The position numbers and the translations under genes were made by a program. The notes beneath the pieces were generated by a model. It was given only the letters and a program-made list of their open reading frames with translations, ran no database searches and was not told the DNA's origin. From Sebastes aleutianus (Eukaryota; Chordata; Actinopteri; Perciformes; Sebastidae), in assembly GCA_916700875.1 (NCBI GenBank), contig CAKAKS010000001.1:14611000-14674999 (forward strand): a DNA stretch of 64,000 nucleotides. Direction: 5' to 3'. This document shows, in pieces, positions 45,236 to 56,577 of this stretch (position 1 is its first letter; each line of letters opens with the position of its first letter).

Positions 45236-48200
45236 GCTGATATGTAGTAGATAGGTAGTAACAACAGTGCCAGAGATGAGGTTATTACTCATTTTTGCAG
45301 GTTTGATTTGCTTTAAGCCATCTCTTAAGTTTATGAAATGAATTGTTTTGTACATTTTTAATGATAACATAGACATTTATTATACATTCACAAGTAAATT
45401 TCATGCAAGACACTAGCTAAATATTAATGAAAACATCCATTTAGCAAGCACATTGCTTCTTGTGAATGTGCATATGAGCAAATATGGTCATTTGAAATGA
45501 CGGCTCTTCAGCATCGTTTCTCTGTCCCACTTTAAGTGCGGTTCAACCAAAGGATAAAAAAATAAATCCTTGTTGAACAGCAGCTCTTGAGTTGTTTCAG
45601 AGGTTAGGGCATGTTTAGTTTAGTTTTTTTAATAAAGGGAAAGTGATTCTCTGCAGAAGAAACTGGGGACTTGAAGAAGACTGTCCTGACTTCAAGACAG
45701 TGAGTCAGTCCACAATGGAGCCAAGTCTGCTCTCTCTCTTTGAGCAGCTTATTATATAACAAATCTTCTGAGTTACATCCATAATATACAGCAATATTTC
45801 ATGCACATTAATTCTTCTCCCATCATCCCTTCTCATGCTTTGTGTGTTTTTTTTATCCTCTTTTCTATTTCCTCCTCTCTGTTATCCCACACTCCAGTGC
45901 CACTCAATGGCCAAACTGAGTCACACCCGAGGGAATGCAAAAAAAAAAGGAGCAAATACACAAGTTTGTTTTTCTTTCCATTCTGAAATTGTCTTGTTTT
46001 ATACGTTGCTCTCTTTCCTTCAACTCCCCCAAGAGTGTGAGGGGAATATCTTTATTGGTGTGTGTCAACACCGAACCTCAAATCTCATTTTTAAACAACA
46101 CAGCAACTCCCTTCATCCAGACGGCTTTTTAGAGTCTCCCTTATTTAATCTTCTCCTAAAACATCCATTGATAGCAAACAATTAAGGGTGATTAAATAAC
46201 CTTTCATTGCAGACACATTCCGCACAAACAACAATAGCAGGCTTTGCTCGGATTTTGACTGAGAATTTGTGTTGAAGGTCTCATAAATGCTAGATCATTC
46301 AAAGGCTGTAATTATTCAGCATTGTGTGAGTGTACTGGAGTCACAGGGCATGACTTAGAGATGCACAGGTGCAGCTCCCCAGACAACCTTGTGCGCAAGC
46401 CTCATATTTTTTTTTTTTTAAATCAACAGAAAGAGTCATAAAAAAAGCCAGAAAAGCAAATAAGGCAACATGGGAGAACGTGAGGACAGAACTGGCTGCA
46501 GCATACTTGATTAGTTTAGGAGGGAAGCTGAGTCAGTGGGGAGTTATGAGGAAGAATGATGGAGGATGGCTGAATCTCATCCACACACAGTCATGCGATC
46601 CTACTTATAATCAGGCTAATAATGCATAATATCATGGACATGTCATGATTAGATGAAAAAATGCGTACAAGGACAGCTGATTTAGGAGACAGACAAGACA
46701 AAATGTATTAATACACAAGAACAAAGTGAAAAACAGAGGAGGTGTGAGCCAAACAGTAAAGCAATGTTAGAGCTACAACAAATTAAAGACTTGAGGAGGG
46801 AAAAAGAAATGATGAAAAGAGAGGGTAACCACTAGAAAGGGAGAGGGGGGAAGAAGGAACAATGCTAAAAGTGTACAGCCATGTTAGCAGCTCGCTGAGG
46901 CTCAACAAGGTCACAATGACAATGTTAGAAGGTAAGGGGTCTTTTTATTTTACAATTTTGTGCCTCCACACTCCTCCGGCTTGTGACCCGGAAATCGATC
47001 TCGGCGCTCCAGCTTGAAGGACGTCCCAATTCCTAAAATATATCTCGAGGAGCTATAGGCGAGGATATTTAGAATATAAAAACCAAAGTATTGGAGAAAT
47101 TAAAGTTTGTTCTGATGTTCAACGTTAGATGAAAAGTGAAAAGTGATCACCATAATGATGACATGTTTAATGTGGGTGATTCAACATTGATGTCATGTGA
47201 ACAGCGTCTGATCTGTTCATTTTCATAACAAACTCCAACTGTGCTTATAACCTATCCCATCAATTCTCTAATGGACGTCAGCATCTACACACATCACTTT
47301 CATCTACATGCTAATCATGATTAACTGATGATTAATAGCTTTGAAATCATATTCAGCCCTTTTACAGTGTGAATGGTGTACATGCGTGTGGGTTTATAGA
47401 GGAAATAAATGAACAATGGCTCAAAGTCAAAGCGTCTTTGATCTCTGTCGGCTCGGACTCTAGCCAGCTGGGTCTTTTCAAATTAATGTCCTTATTAATC
47501 TCTTCATAGTTCAGAAAACTTGATATCTACTTCATAGTTTTAATTATTCCTCTTCTACTTTTTCTTTCTTTTCTTTCTTTTTTATCCCTGTACAGGTTTC
47601 ATTGTGTTTTCAATTGGCTGTCGAATGTATCAAAATACCAAAGAAAGGTTTGCTGCATTTCAAAATAAATGTTTTGTTCTGTCATACTGCTTGCATGCAA
47701 ATTCTACCCTGTCATATTGGATATAAACAAATGTATCAGTATGTTGACCTCTATTGTGACTGAAACACTGCAACAATGACAAACACAAATGATATTTTCA
47801 AATTTATTCAGTAGAGGTTATAGCCAGATGTCAGCCGAGACGCAGAAGTCCCCACGGTCACTATACACACTTACCAAATCACTGTCATGTCTTATTGTTA
47901 GGACAGACAACTTGTCCTTTCTGCTGTTGTTAATTAAACGGTCAAATTCAGGCTAAATATGAAAAAGCTGATGAAAATTAGGTTTTGTCCACAAAAAGAG
48001 AGTTTTTAAATATTTTTTTTTGGTCCAGTTATGTTTTTGCCATGAAAGGTATTCACTCTATTCTGTGCTTGAGCAGAATAAGGGTGTTTTCATCTTAGGT
48101 ACGATTGATTCGCACCATGCCCGAGCACAATTGCCCCCACTTTTCCACTCCCCCACTACTCAAATTACACATTAGTACTGTTGTTCTGTACCTGAGTACA

Positions 48201-48399
48201 CTTAAGGCATCATCTTTGTGACATTTGTTGATGATGTTGCAGTGTAGAAAAGCGCTACCCAATCGCAAGGTCCCAAGCCCCTACGAGTCGACCTTTGCTT
48301 TGTACTTTGAGTTGGTTGATGTTGAAATTCTCAACGTATTCTCTTGCAACGGTTTCTATGATATCTTACCAACAATTTATATTTCCTTTTGGGTTCGTT
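45236..48399. other. long spacer with possible conserved elements
   Basis: 46180-46330 is non-repetitive, AT-rich and contains GGTGATTAAATAACC and GGCTGTAATTATTCAGC cores, in the style of conserved enhancers. A CpG-containing patch at 46970-47060 (CCCGGAAATCGATCTCGGCG) may be a repeat fragment. No gene is seen. Confidence 0.3.
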
Positions 48400-48850
48400 T
48401 TCCATCTAATTTCTAGCAACACGTGTCAATTTTGTGCTTGCTACATGCATGTAGTCTTTTCAAAATAAACTTCTGTCTTCACAGGAAACCTTCCTTAGGT
48501 TCAGGCAATAAAATGTCTTAGTTAGATTTAGGAAAAGATTGACTTGGTTAGGATTAAGATTCAAAACTACTTAGTTAGGTTTAGGAAAAGGTCGTGGTTT
48601 GGCTTGAAATTGCTCCGGAAGTGGCGTTACTTAAGTACGTAAATTAAATGACAAATAAATCAACGTTGACTTCTGGTTTCACACGGGATACGAACTCCGG
48701 ACTACTGGGTGAAAGTCTGGTATTTTAAGTTCTGCTTCACGGTTACGTGAATTACACACAAATTGATTTTTGTGGGATATACACGAATTACAGTGCATTA
48801 CTTTTCGTAGGTATAGCTACGAGCGGTGTATGAGACCAGCCTGAAATTCT
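48400..48850 (-). mobile_element. inverted copy of the 25.5-kb MITE
   Basis: The minus strand carries the interior of the family: ACGGGATACGAACTCCGGAC is the inverted tRNA-like core region, and TTTCAAAATAAACTTCTGTC with CACAGGAAACC and TTAGGTTCAGGCAATAAAA are inverted relative to 25860-25920. The GTTAGGTTTAGGAAAAG block is partly duplicated. The ends are eroded. Confidence 0.65.
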
Positions 48851-49759
48851 CCAACTGACCACTGTCAGCCCAACAACTGTCAATTGCCAATATATTCACG
48901 CAGGTGTGTGTGTGACCCCTCATCACCATCAGAATCTATAAAATAGTTCCTTTATTTATTAATAAAAGTGTCTGCCACCCACACACAGCGCTCTGCAGTT
49001 TCAGTTATTATTGCGAAGCCTGCAATCACCAGTAATAACATGTCTCTCCCACACCTCTTTGTATAATCTGACCTCAACAGTCCTGACAAAGAAGCTGACA
49101 AACAGACTCGGCAAAGGAAGAGAAATGAGGGAGGATGAGGGGTGAGATGATGAAGGTGTAGCTCCCTACACCGCAGCCTGTGCCTCTCTGCTCTCTCCCA
49201 TTCCTCTTAGCAACATTAAATCAATTATGCAATGAAGTGGGAGTAAATGTTCATTTCTAGATGTTACTGATGCTCCTGCATGGAGCCTGAAATGTCACTG
49301 AGCAGCAACAGCTCATGCAAATGAAGAAGCTAATGGATACGCCTCTTTCTTCTTCCCCTTCTTCCTCTTAGTGCTAGCACAAGGACAAAACGGAGTATGC
49401 CTAATGCACTGTATCTGTTGTTTTTTGTTAGGTTGCTGCAGTTCAGTACGTATGCTTAAGTCATTAAGGCGCTTGTTTATTATTTTAATTAATTCAATTC
49501 CCTATTAGCTCTGACATTTATCTAATAAATTACGAGTGTTATAACTCCATCTTCTCGAGAGTATCACTCATTGAGGCTTTGAGCCATGCAGCTATTTAAT
49601 CTCATTTAATTTGACTGAGCTGTAATTAACACAACAATGATGGAGGGCCCTGTAGTGGCATCACACACAGAATGCTGTATGTTTCAACTCAGGTCGCAAT
49701 GAAGAAACTTTTTCATACAGCAGCTCCGGCATTTGTTTGGAAGTTTCAGTGATAGTAGG
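48851..49759. other. spacer with a possible conserved element
   Basis: 49300-49680 is compositionally even and carries a perfect POU octamer ATGCAAAT (49315-49322), TTTTAATTAATTCAATT and GCTGTAATTAACACAAC. No repeat ends or ORF. It looks like vertebrate conserved non-coding sequence, which needs alignment to confirm. Confidence 0.35.
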
Positions 49760-50098
49760 ATTTCAGGTTCAAATTTTGTAGTGCTTTCCCTCAAAACCCT
49801 GTTCTTGCATTGAAATAGCCCCAGCTTGTGCTTAGATTTGCTTTGCTTCTGCTCAAACTGTATGCTTGCACTCAGATATAGTGTTGCTTGCACAACCCTT
49901 CTAATCACACTATGCTACTTCTGTGCGCTTATGAAAACATTTTTCCACTGCTGAAGCTGGAGCGCGGTATATCTGTGCAAGCAACAATGTATCTGAGTGC
50001 GAGCATACAGTTTGAGCAGAAGCAGAGCCAATCTAAGGGCTATTTGAGTGCGAGGACAGGGTTTTGAGGGAAAACATTCGAAAATCTGAACGTGAAAT
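49760..50098. repeat. large inverted repeat, arms about 130 bp
   Basis: The left arm (49760-49894) and right arm (49974-50098) are inverted copies around an 80-bp loop. Paired blocks: CTCAAACTGTATGCTTGCAC with GTGCGAGCATACAGTTTGAG, CCCTCAAAACCCTGTTCTTG with CGAGGACAGGGTTTTGAGGG, GTGTTGCTTGCACA with TGTGCAAGCAACA. The arms are roughly 80-85% alike by eye. It is a hairpin-forming element or an old inverted duplication. The 74-codon ORF over the left arm is incidental. Confidence 0.85.
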
Positions 50099-51944
50099 CA
50101 ACGAGTCATGCTCTCAAATTGAAAGACCAGACTGTTGAATAAAGGTAGGAAAAAAGCTCCATAGGAAAATACTTCATCTGGCCTCTTTAAGGGTAAATCT
50201 GGTGATATTTTATTGTTTAATTTTGTATATTGTCATCAAATCCCATGAAAAGACCAAAACTAAGACCTGTTTATTTGCTCTCTATATCCAATCCTCTCCT
50301 CTCCTCCGCTGCAGCTTATATAAAGCAACTCCACACTAATCCACTCCGCCACCATTAACTTCCTCCCCTTCTCCCTCTGTTAGGTGGTCTGTCTTTTAGA
50401 ATGAGTTTGGTTACGCTGGGAGAGCTTCATCCCCTCTGCTGCTCTCAGCTGTGACACAGAGACGCTCATATGCAGGCTGTCATGGATATCTTGTGCAAGG
50501 GAATCCAACACTTCAGCACACACACAGTCTGTTGGGTTTACAAGGTACAAGATGAACAGGAAGGTAAAAGACGAGGGGAAAGTCATACCTCCGAGAACCT
50601 CATCGTTTCAGTATGCGACGTGCTAGCTCGGTTGGTGAAGAACCAAGGAGGCGTGTGACACGCTGTCTGGGATGTGAATGTGAAAGGAGTTGTATGATTG
50701 TGGAATATCTTCCTGTTCACGTCAGGAGTTGATGTGATGACTCTTTTTCCAGACTATCAGGAGGTAGCAGGCTGCTCTGTGAGAACACTTGGTCAGGAGA
50801 CTGCTGTCAGATTTTAAAATGTAATTACATAAACTATTGAATAGACCTCAATGGGCCATGTATGTATGTATGTATGTATGTATGTATGTACTAAAGGCAG
50901 AGAGAATCTTATTTGAAAAGGAGACAGCAGGAAAATGATAGACTAACAACGTAGGCGTGAGAACAGCTGATATCGCGATTGACAGCCCCAAACAGTGACA
51001 GCAAGGAAATTATGAGTGAGCATGCATGAGAGGAGTGAATGGCGGGATGCATGAGAAGTAAACTACAGGCCTAAGCCTGCAAAAGTATCGTCTCCCTGAC
51101 TGATCTTAAGCTAGAGCTTCATACTGCGTTTGGCGAGAGGGATGACGATAAGCTTATCCACTTCATGCCATTTATCAAACTATTATTGGCTCATTTAAAC
51201 TATGACTGTCATGTTTGTGCGATGAGCCACAGCATAAGCCTTTTTCATGGAAACGTAGGTGTAAATAATAAAATGAATGATGGCTGAATTCCATTTAGCT
51301 CCTTAGGTTTCAGTTTTGCTGGTATTGTGCACGCCGGCTCACTGTCACACCGTCACGGCTTACTGGGACATTTGAATAGAATGGAGCCATTGTTAATATT
51401 ATTAGTCACACGTCAACATATCTGCTGTGAGAAAGGTCCATATTGGTATGTTGTAAAATATGGATTCTTCCAACATAAATGACTTACTTGTCTTGTCCTG
51501 TTTAATTCAAGATGGTTAAAACCAGTGGTGATGTTGGATATTTTAAATGTGAGTGAAACATGTTGTCTTTGCTTGCACATAGTTGCAACAGGCTTAAAGC
51601 TGATCTTCACTGATTATGCCACATTCATGTCATACGGGATGAAAAGTAGAGATGGCAAAGATTTCCCTGATTACTGTATCCATTCAATTTGGGTTAATTA
51701 TCTTGAACAACAGACTTGGGTAGACAACATCTGCATTTTTTTGGGGCATTTTTAGACATTAATGTATTATTAAGCGCCAAACTTCTTTAAAAACGAACTT
51801 GGAAGACGAAGACCGACCTGCTGCAGAACCGAGACGGAAAAGCCAGCTAACATAAACGGAGACATGTTACCAAGGAAAGGGAGTGATGGAGGGAGCTCAT
51901 TGTGATCTCATGTCCCACAAAAGAGGGAATAAGCAAGTGAGTGA
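50099..51944. other. unannotated spacer
   Basis: No gene recognised. It includes a (TATG)n run at 50859-50890. Confidence 0.5.
50859..50890. repeat. (TATG)8 microsatellite
   Basis: A perfect four-base repeat of about 32 bp. Confidence 0.95.
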
Positions 51945-52562
51945 AGGTCTTTGCACACCCAAGTCTGTATTTTTCGTATGTGTTTTTAAATCTGTCATTC
52001 GATAACAATCAGTACACACAGAAACCTTGCACACTGAGTCCAATGCATTTTATTTTTCTCTTCGCAATAGAATACCAAACTGAATTCATTTTCTCGGGTG
52101 ACGTGCAATGAATAGTGCTAGTCCCAAATGAGGCTAATGAATAAATGACATTAACATGCTATCGTTTAACTGCTTAGAGCACGATAACTACTGTCAAATC
52201 TTTCCTACATCCTTTGTTTTGCGACCATCCCCGACTCCAAGCTGTTCTGCAATCGCCTTCCGCAATGTATCTTTAAATTCTGCATCTCTATATTCTTTTA
52301 TTTCATCGTAAAGTGCTGGGAGACGTGAATCTGTTTATCAGATGCCATTTTGGATGATGACGTTTGCACGGACGGTGGCTCTGAACGGTCACAAAACCCT
52401 CTTTTGGCTTTCAAACTTTCAAATCAAACTTTTTCCGAAAATTTTAATGACGGATTAAAGTTTCAAAGTCGGTATCGGTCATTGACAAAAAGTGACATTG
52501 TATTTATTTTTAAACGTGTGACAATTTTGGACGAAAATACAGACTTGGTGTGCACAGGCCTT
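51945..52562. mobile_element. PIF/Harbinger-like element with terminal inverted repeats
   Basis: The left end AAGGTCTTTGCACACCCAAG with TCTGTATTTTTCG is inverted at the right as AAGGCCTGTGCACACCAAG with TCTGTATTTTCG, a terminal repeat of about 32 bp. It encloses a MADF-domain-like remnant on the minus strand, and MADF/Myb-like second ORFs are typical of PIF/Harbinger transposons. No transposase ORF remains in the 618 bp. A three-base target duplication could not be judged. Confidence 0.7.
52194..52348 (-). pseudogene. MADF/Myb-like protein remnant of a Harbinger transposon
   Basis: A minus-strand ATG at 52348 begins MASDKQ. In a frame shifted by one base, 52331-52194 reads DSRLPALYDEIKEY, RDAEFKDTLRKAIAEQLGV, then a lysine-rich stretch and TGA. 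The order 'PALYD - YRD - IAEQLGV' is that of a MADF domain N-terminal half (xPxLYDxxxxxYxDxxxxxxxWxxIAxxLG). The conserved tryptophan before IAEQLG is missing, and the domain ends early, so it is a dead fragment. Confidence 0.65.
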
Positions 52563-54224
52563 TGAACGAATTAATTAAATCTTTCCGAAAAATTACAACT
52601 ATGATATTGATGTAAACTCAATTTGGACAATTGTGGTAACACCTATATGACACAAGGACATCGTTAGTGCTCCAGTGTATTGTAATCCTGTGTGTGCATC
52701 TGATAGCCACACATCCAAGGAGAGATGTCCTTCTCCGTTCATAGTATCTTCCTCCTGTCCCTTTTTACTTTCCTCTGACTCTTGTATTTCCCACCCTCTT
52801 ATTCCCAATTCACATTTCTTGCATAGCAATGAAGGTCACATCTGTTTAACTTTCCTTTAATCTAAACTTCAGTTAATCTCTCCTTTGTGTCATCTAACCC
52901 CAAACTTACTTTTCCTTCCCTTCCCTTCCTCTCTTTTATTTAATTTCCCTTTGTCTCACCTCTTTTATCTCCTTATCTTCTCTCCTTCCTTCCTGTCTGG
53001 TTTGATCTATTATCTATCTATTGACTCCCGTCCTTCCACACTATGCTGAATACTACCAGCCAGCAGTCTCTTTATGCACCATACATCCACTCATCTACTC
53101 ATACATCCACACACACACACACACATATACACAAGATCCTATTAATATGACAGTGCTCTCATCAGCGTAGCACATTACTCCACCGCTCTCTTAAATCATC
53201 GTCTCTCCTCGTCTCTCTTCTGTTCATCCTCCAGTTAAGTGGAGCAGCTCCAGATTGAACCCTTCAGCAACTGCCATCTCGCGCCTTCAATTTTCTGTTC
53301 ATGCAGCATTAAAACTGTGTATCAAAACCATATTAACTGACTGAGATAGACCCACAGCTGCTGTACCCAAGAAGACCATATCATTTGTAGGGATTTGGAT
53401 AACTGGTAAAGTGAAGAATTCTCCTGGTTTATGCTCAAAATAGGCTCACTTGCTTCCGCCTATATGTTGTTATTACATATTTTGCTCTCCCCTATGTTTT
53501 CTGCTGTTCATCCTTCACTAATAGTAAATAAAACAGTTTCACACTGAACCTATCCATCACCTCCTACTCATTTTCCACCATGACATCAATAGTTGTAGGA
53601 GCAGGGTTTCATTAAAACCATATTAACCCCCAGAGAGACACAGAGAGAGATGTGCCAGTGACTTGAAGAGGTCATCCATCTCCTGGGTTTTCTCTCATTC
53701 TCGCTCTCCCTCCTCGGACAGATAATTCGATATGTTCAGAACAGTACAGAGAGCTGTTCCTTTGCATAATTTTATTAAGCAGCATTAGCGACGCTATCAG
53801 AGAGGTGACAGGAAGGAAATGGATTTGAATTAGAACCTGATAAAGGAAGGCATCAGCGGGAGGAAGGTGAGAGTGTGTGTGTGCCGCACGGTGTCACACT
53901 AACAACACTTGTCCTCAGCCACTCAAAGGCTGGATTTACATAACCTACTTAAGTTGCCATCTTTTCTCTTGGGGGGGAACCTTGTGATTGGATTGTTTGT
54001 TTTTTCCAAACAACAAAATAAAAACAATTTCTTACCCCATGCTTATTTCAGAGGGGAGTGATGCTATTATTCTGAAGCATTTCAATTTGTCTCACATCCC
54101 ACATACAAGGAAATTGGTTTATTGTGTTTCTCTGCAGAGTGCATATGTGCAGGTTTTAGTCTATGTACTCATATCACTTTAATCTTGAGGGATCTGTTGC
54201 ATATGAAGTTGGGAAATGTGATGG
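52563..54224. other. pyrimidine-rich spacer
   Basis: CT/TTCCC-rich stretches (52735-53010) and short CA runs (53105-53130). No exon recognised. Confidence 0.5.
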
Positions 54225-54550
54225 GACTACTCACAAGTCCACTGCATTTTGCTGATCATGTAGTTCTGTTAGTATCATTAGGTTGTAACTTCCAGTGTGA
54301 GCTGGTATGAGAGTCTCAGGGCCACCGTGATGTGCCGGAAAATGGAAGATTGCCCACTTTGGTATGGAAGTAAGTTGCTGCCACAATTGAAAGAGCTCAT
54401 CGTTCAAATATCCTGCGTCCTGTTCATGAGTGAGAGTAAGATGGAGCATGAGATTGACAGATGTGAAAGTTGTGGTCAAGAGGGAGCTGAACCTGAAGGC
54501 AAAGTTACCGATTTTACCAATTGATCTACATTTCAATCTATGGGGACTGA
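54225..54550 (+). mobile_element. LINE reverse transcriptase fragment with decayed catalytic motif
   Basis: SPLHFADHVVLL (54237-54272) is the reverse transcriptase catalytic box of the same LINE family as 1265-1830, with the second aspartate of FADD changed to histidine (codon 54257-54259). Downstream blocks follow the family: AGTAAGTTGCTGCCACAATT, AGTAAGATGGAGCATGAGAT, GTCAAGAGGGAGCTGAACC. Reading requires frame changes, so it is inactive. It is joined at about 54555 to a hAT module fragment. Confidence 0.75.
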
Positions 54551-54557
54551 CAGTTGT

Positions 54558-54712
54558 TTGTACGTTTGGAGCGTTATTTAGCCTCCTTCGCGACAAGCTA
54601 GTATGACATGATTGGTACCAATAGATTCCTTAGGTTTTCTAGTTTCATATGATGCCATTATCTTCACTTTAGCTCTAAAACAAAGCCCACTACAAATTCG
54701 TCAAAGAAAAAT
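54558..54712 (+). mobile_element. fragment of the shared hAT internal module
   Basis: GTTTGGAGCGTTATTTAGCC, TCCTTCGCGACAAGCTAGTA and ATTCCTTAGGTTTTCTAGTT match 32650-32720 and 59195-59270. It lacks the DR1 part and both hAT termini. Confidence 0.65.
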
Positions 54713-54819
54713 TAGATCCTTGTAAAAGCAAATGAAACTACCTTTCTCTGCAGGGTGTACTGGGCGGGGGTTTGCAGGGTTTGCGTTGGTGGGGTTGTCT
54801 TACTTCATGTACCGGTGAG

Positions 54820-55262
54820 TAGGGGTGTAACAATACGTGTAATTGTGTTGAACCGTTCCGTTCAGGACGTTCGATTCGGTTCAATCCGCATCATCCTTTC
54901 GGTATGCCCTGTGACCCGAAAAAAGCTGTTTATGTCTCTACTCGCACACGGGGAACAGAAATTATGGAGTGCGAATTTCACCCGTAAGTTTTGGCAGCGC
55001 ATCAGTTGTTTTCTATCAGCAGTTGCAGCGCTGTAACGTAAATTCACCAGGTTAATCAAGATGTATGGACAACAATTTGTGTCAAACTGTATGCCGACAC
55101 GTTAACCTGAAGTCCGGTATATCGGTGGATGCATTTCAAATATTTAATTTACGATGGCATCACCCAAATGTGTCGTTTAGCGTAACGAGACAAAAACAGA
55201 CTTGATGTAGAGTCCTTCTCTTCCCGTACCAAACCGTGACTCCAAAACCGAGGTCACCCCTA
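54820..55262. mobile_element. non-autonomous hAT element with perfect 8-bp duplication
   Basis: It starts TAGGGGTGTAACAATACG and ends CACCCCTA, so both ends read TAGGGGTG inward. The flanks CCGGTGAG (54812-54819) and CCGGTGAG (55263-55270) are identical. Interior blocks (AACCGTTCCGTTCAGGACG, ACCAAACCGTGACTCCAAAA) are the known subterminal sequence of this fish family. 443 bp, no transposase. The perfect duplication suggests a fairly recent insertion. Confidence 0.9.
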
Positions 55263-55679
55263 CCGGTGAGACATCATACAATCCAGAAATTCTGGTTTGA
55301 ATAACAGATTTGTGAATTTGAAGGCCTATCAGATGTCAGAACACTGTGCAGCTCTATAATACTATGAGGCGGGATTTTGCAACTCTGGAAAGGTATTACA
55401 GCTGCATCTATCTCACCTGGAATGTCCTCTTACATTTATTTTATTGGCCATCACAGCGACTTCCTCAACCAGATTAAACTTTTTTGCCAGACCACGCTGC
55501 GTTTTTTTTTTTTGCTCTGTGCATTGGCACCCCCGCTTCATTGCCAGAATGGATTCATTCAAATGAATGAAGGCACAAAAAAGTCGCAGCCTGACAGCAA
55601 CAAGGTGAGGAGTACGACCATTTGAAAGGTTATAGACTGCAGCTGGTGGGATTATGTATACCACCTAGGATCGGCTCGA
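55263..55679. other. unannotated spacer
   Basis: Overlapping ORFs of 82-83 codons on both strands with no domain. Nothing else recognised. Confidence 0.4.
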
Positions 55680-55745
55680 TTTTCAGCAGGAAGAGCTGGA
55701 GGAAGTAGCGAAGGGGAAAGACGTCGGCTTTACAGGCTATAAGCG
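55680..55745 (+). mobile_element. short LINE 3' coding fragment
   Basis: GGAAGAGCTGGAGGAAGTAG and GGGAAAGACGTC correspond to the EELEEV...R.VW C-terminal stretch of the 1265/54225 LINE family. Only about 65 bp, so moderately supported. Confidence 0.45.
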
Positions 55746-56577
55746 AATCAGCCCAGCCGCTGCTCCTCACTCTGTGAGCTGAAGTTACTGATACAGTGCC
55801 GAGTGGGTCAATCAGAGTTATGCTGAGAAGGTTTATTCCCGGGTGAGTCTTTGCTGTAGGCGATAGCGCTGGTTGTCAAATGGTCGCTCCCGCAGCATCC
55901 GCCGCAGCTCACTTTGATGTTGGAAGTGGTGTTGTGACAGCCCATGCTGACTTCACATCTGGGTGCCGCTCCTTGTACCAGGATAACTGAGTTACAGTTG
56001 AGTTTGTTGACAGTTTGGAACATGCCCAGGATTTTCTGTTCCCTGCAGCATGCTTTGGTCCATCTGTACCAGAGCAGCAGCTCAACCCTTCAAAGTCACA
56101 AAACGCCCCTGCAAAACACTCCTGCAGATCAATGACTAACACGATATTAGCCTAATTAATTAACACCACACGAGAAACCAGGACCTTTTCTCAGCTTCCT
56201 CCCACCTCATCATTTTAAATTTTTGCTCCGTCCCTTCCTTCGCCCCGTTCTCTGGCAGCTTCGGGCGGCAGTGATGGAGCGAGTGTGTGTGTCTTATTGT
56301 TTGTCATGAAAATAGGATTTCAGTAGATGGATGGCGATATTCTGGAGGAGAAATGTGATCTAAAGGGACCAGCACAGAATGGATGGACTGTTATGGTTAC
56401 ACTACAGCCCAGATGGGGGAGAGGTGGGATGAATCTTCAACTTTCGTTTTTTTTAATTAAAGTTATGTTAAAATAAATAAAAAGTTAAAACAATTCTTGT
56501 TTTGTACCACCAGTTGACTATAGGTAGCAACACAAAGAATGTATGTTTCACTTTGTTGTATATACATACCCCTAAAA
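55746..56577. other. spacer with an unclassified coding-like block
   Basis: On the minus strand 56142-55909 is open for 77 codons (ending WYKERHPDVKSAWA and a short tail). In another frame, a run ending at 55833 reads SELRRMLRERPFDNQRYRLQ. The composition is coding-like but the frame is broken, and I recognise no family. It may be a retroposed or transposon-derived relic. Confidence 0.35.
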
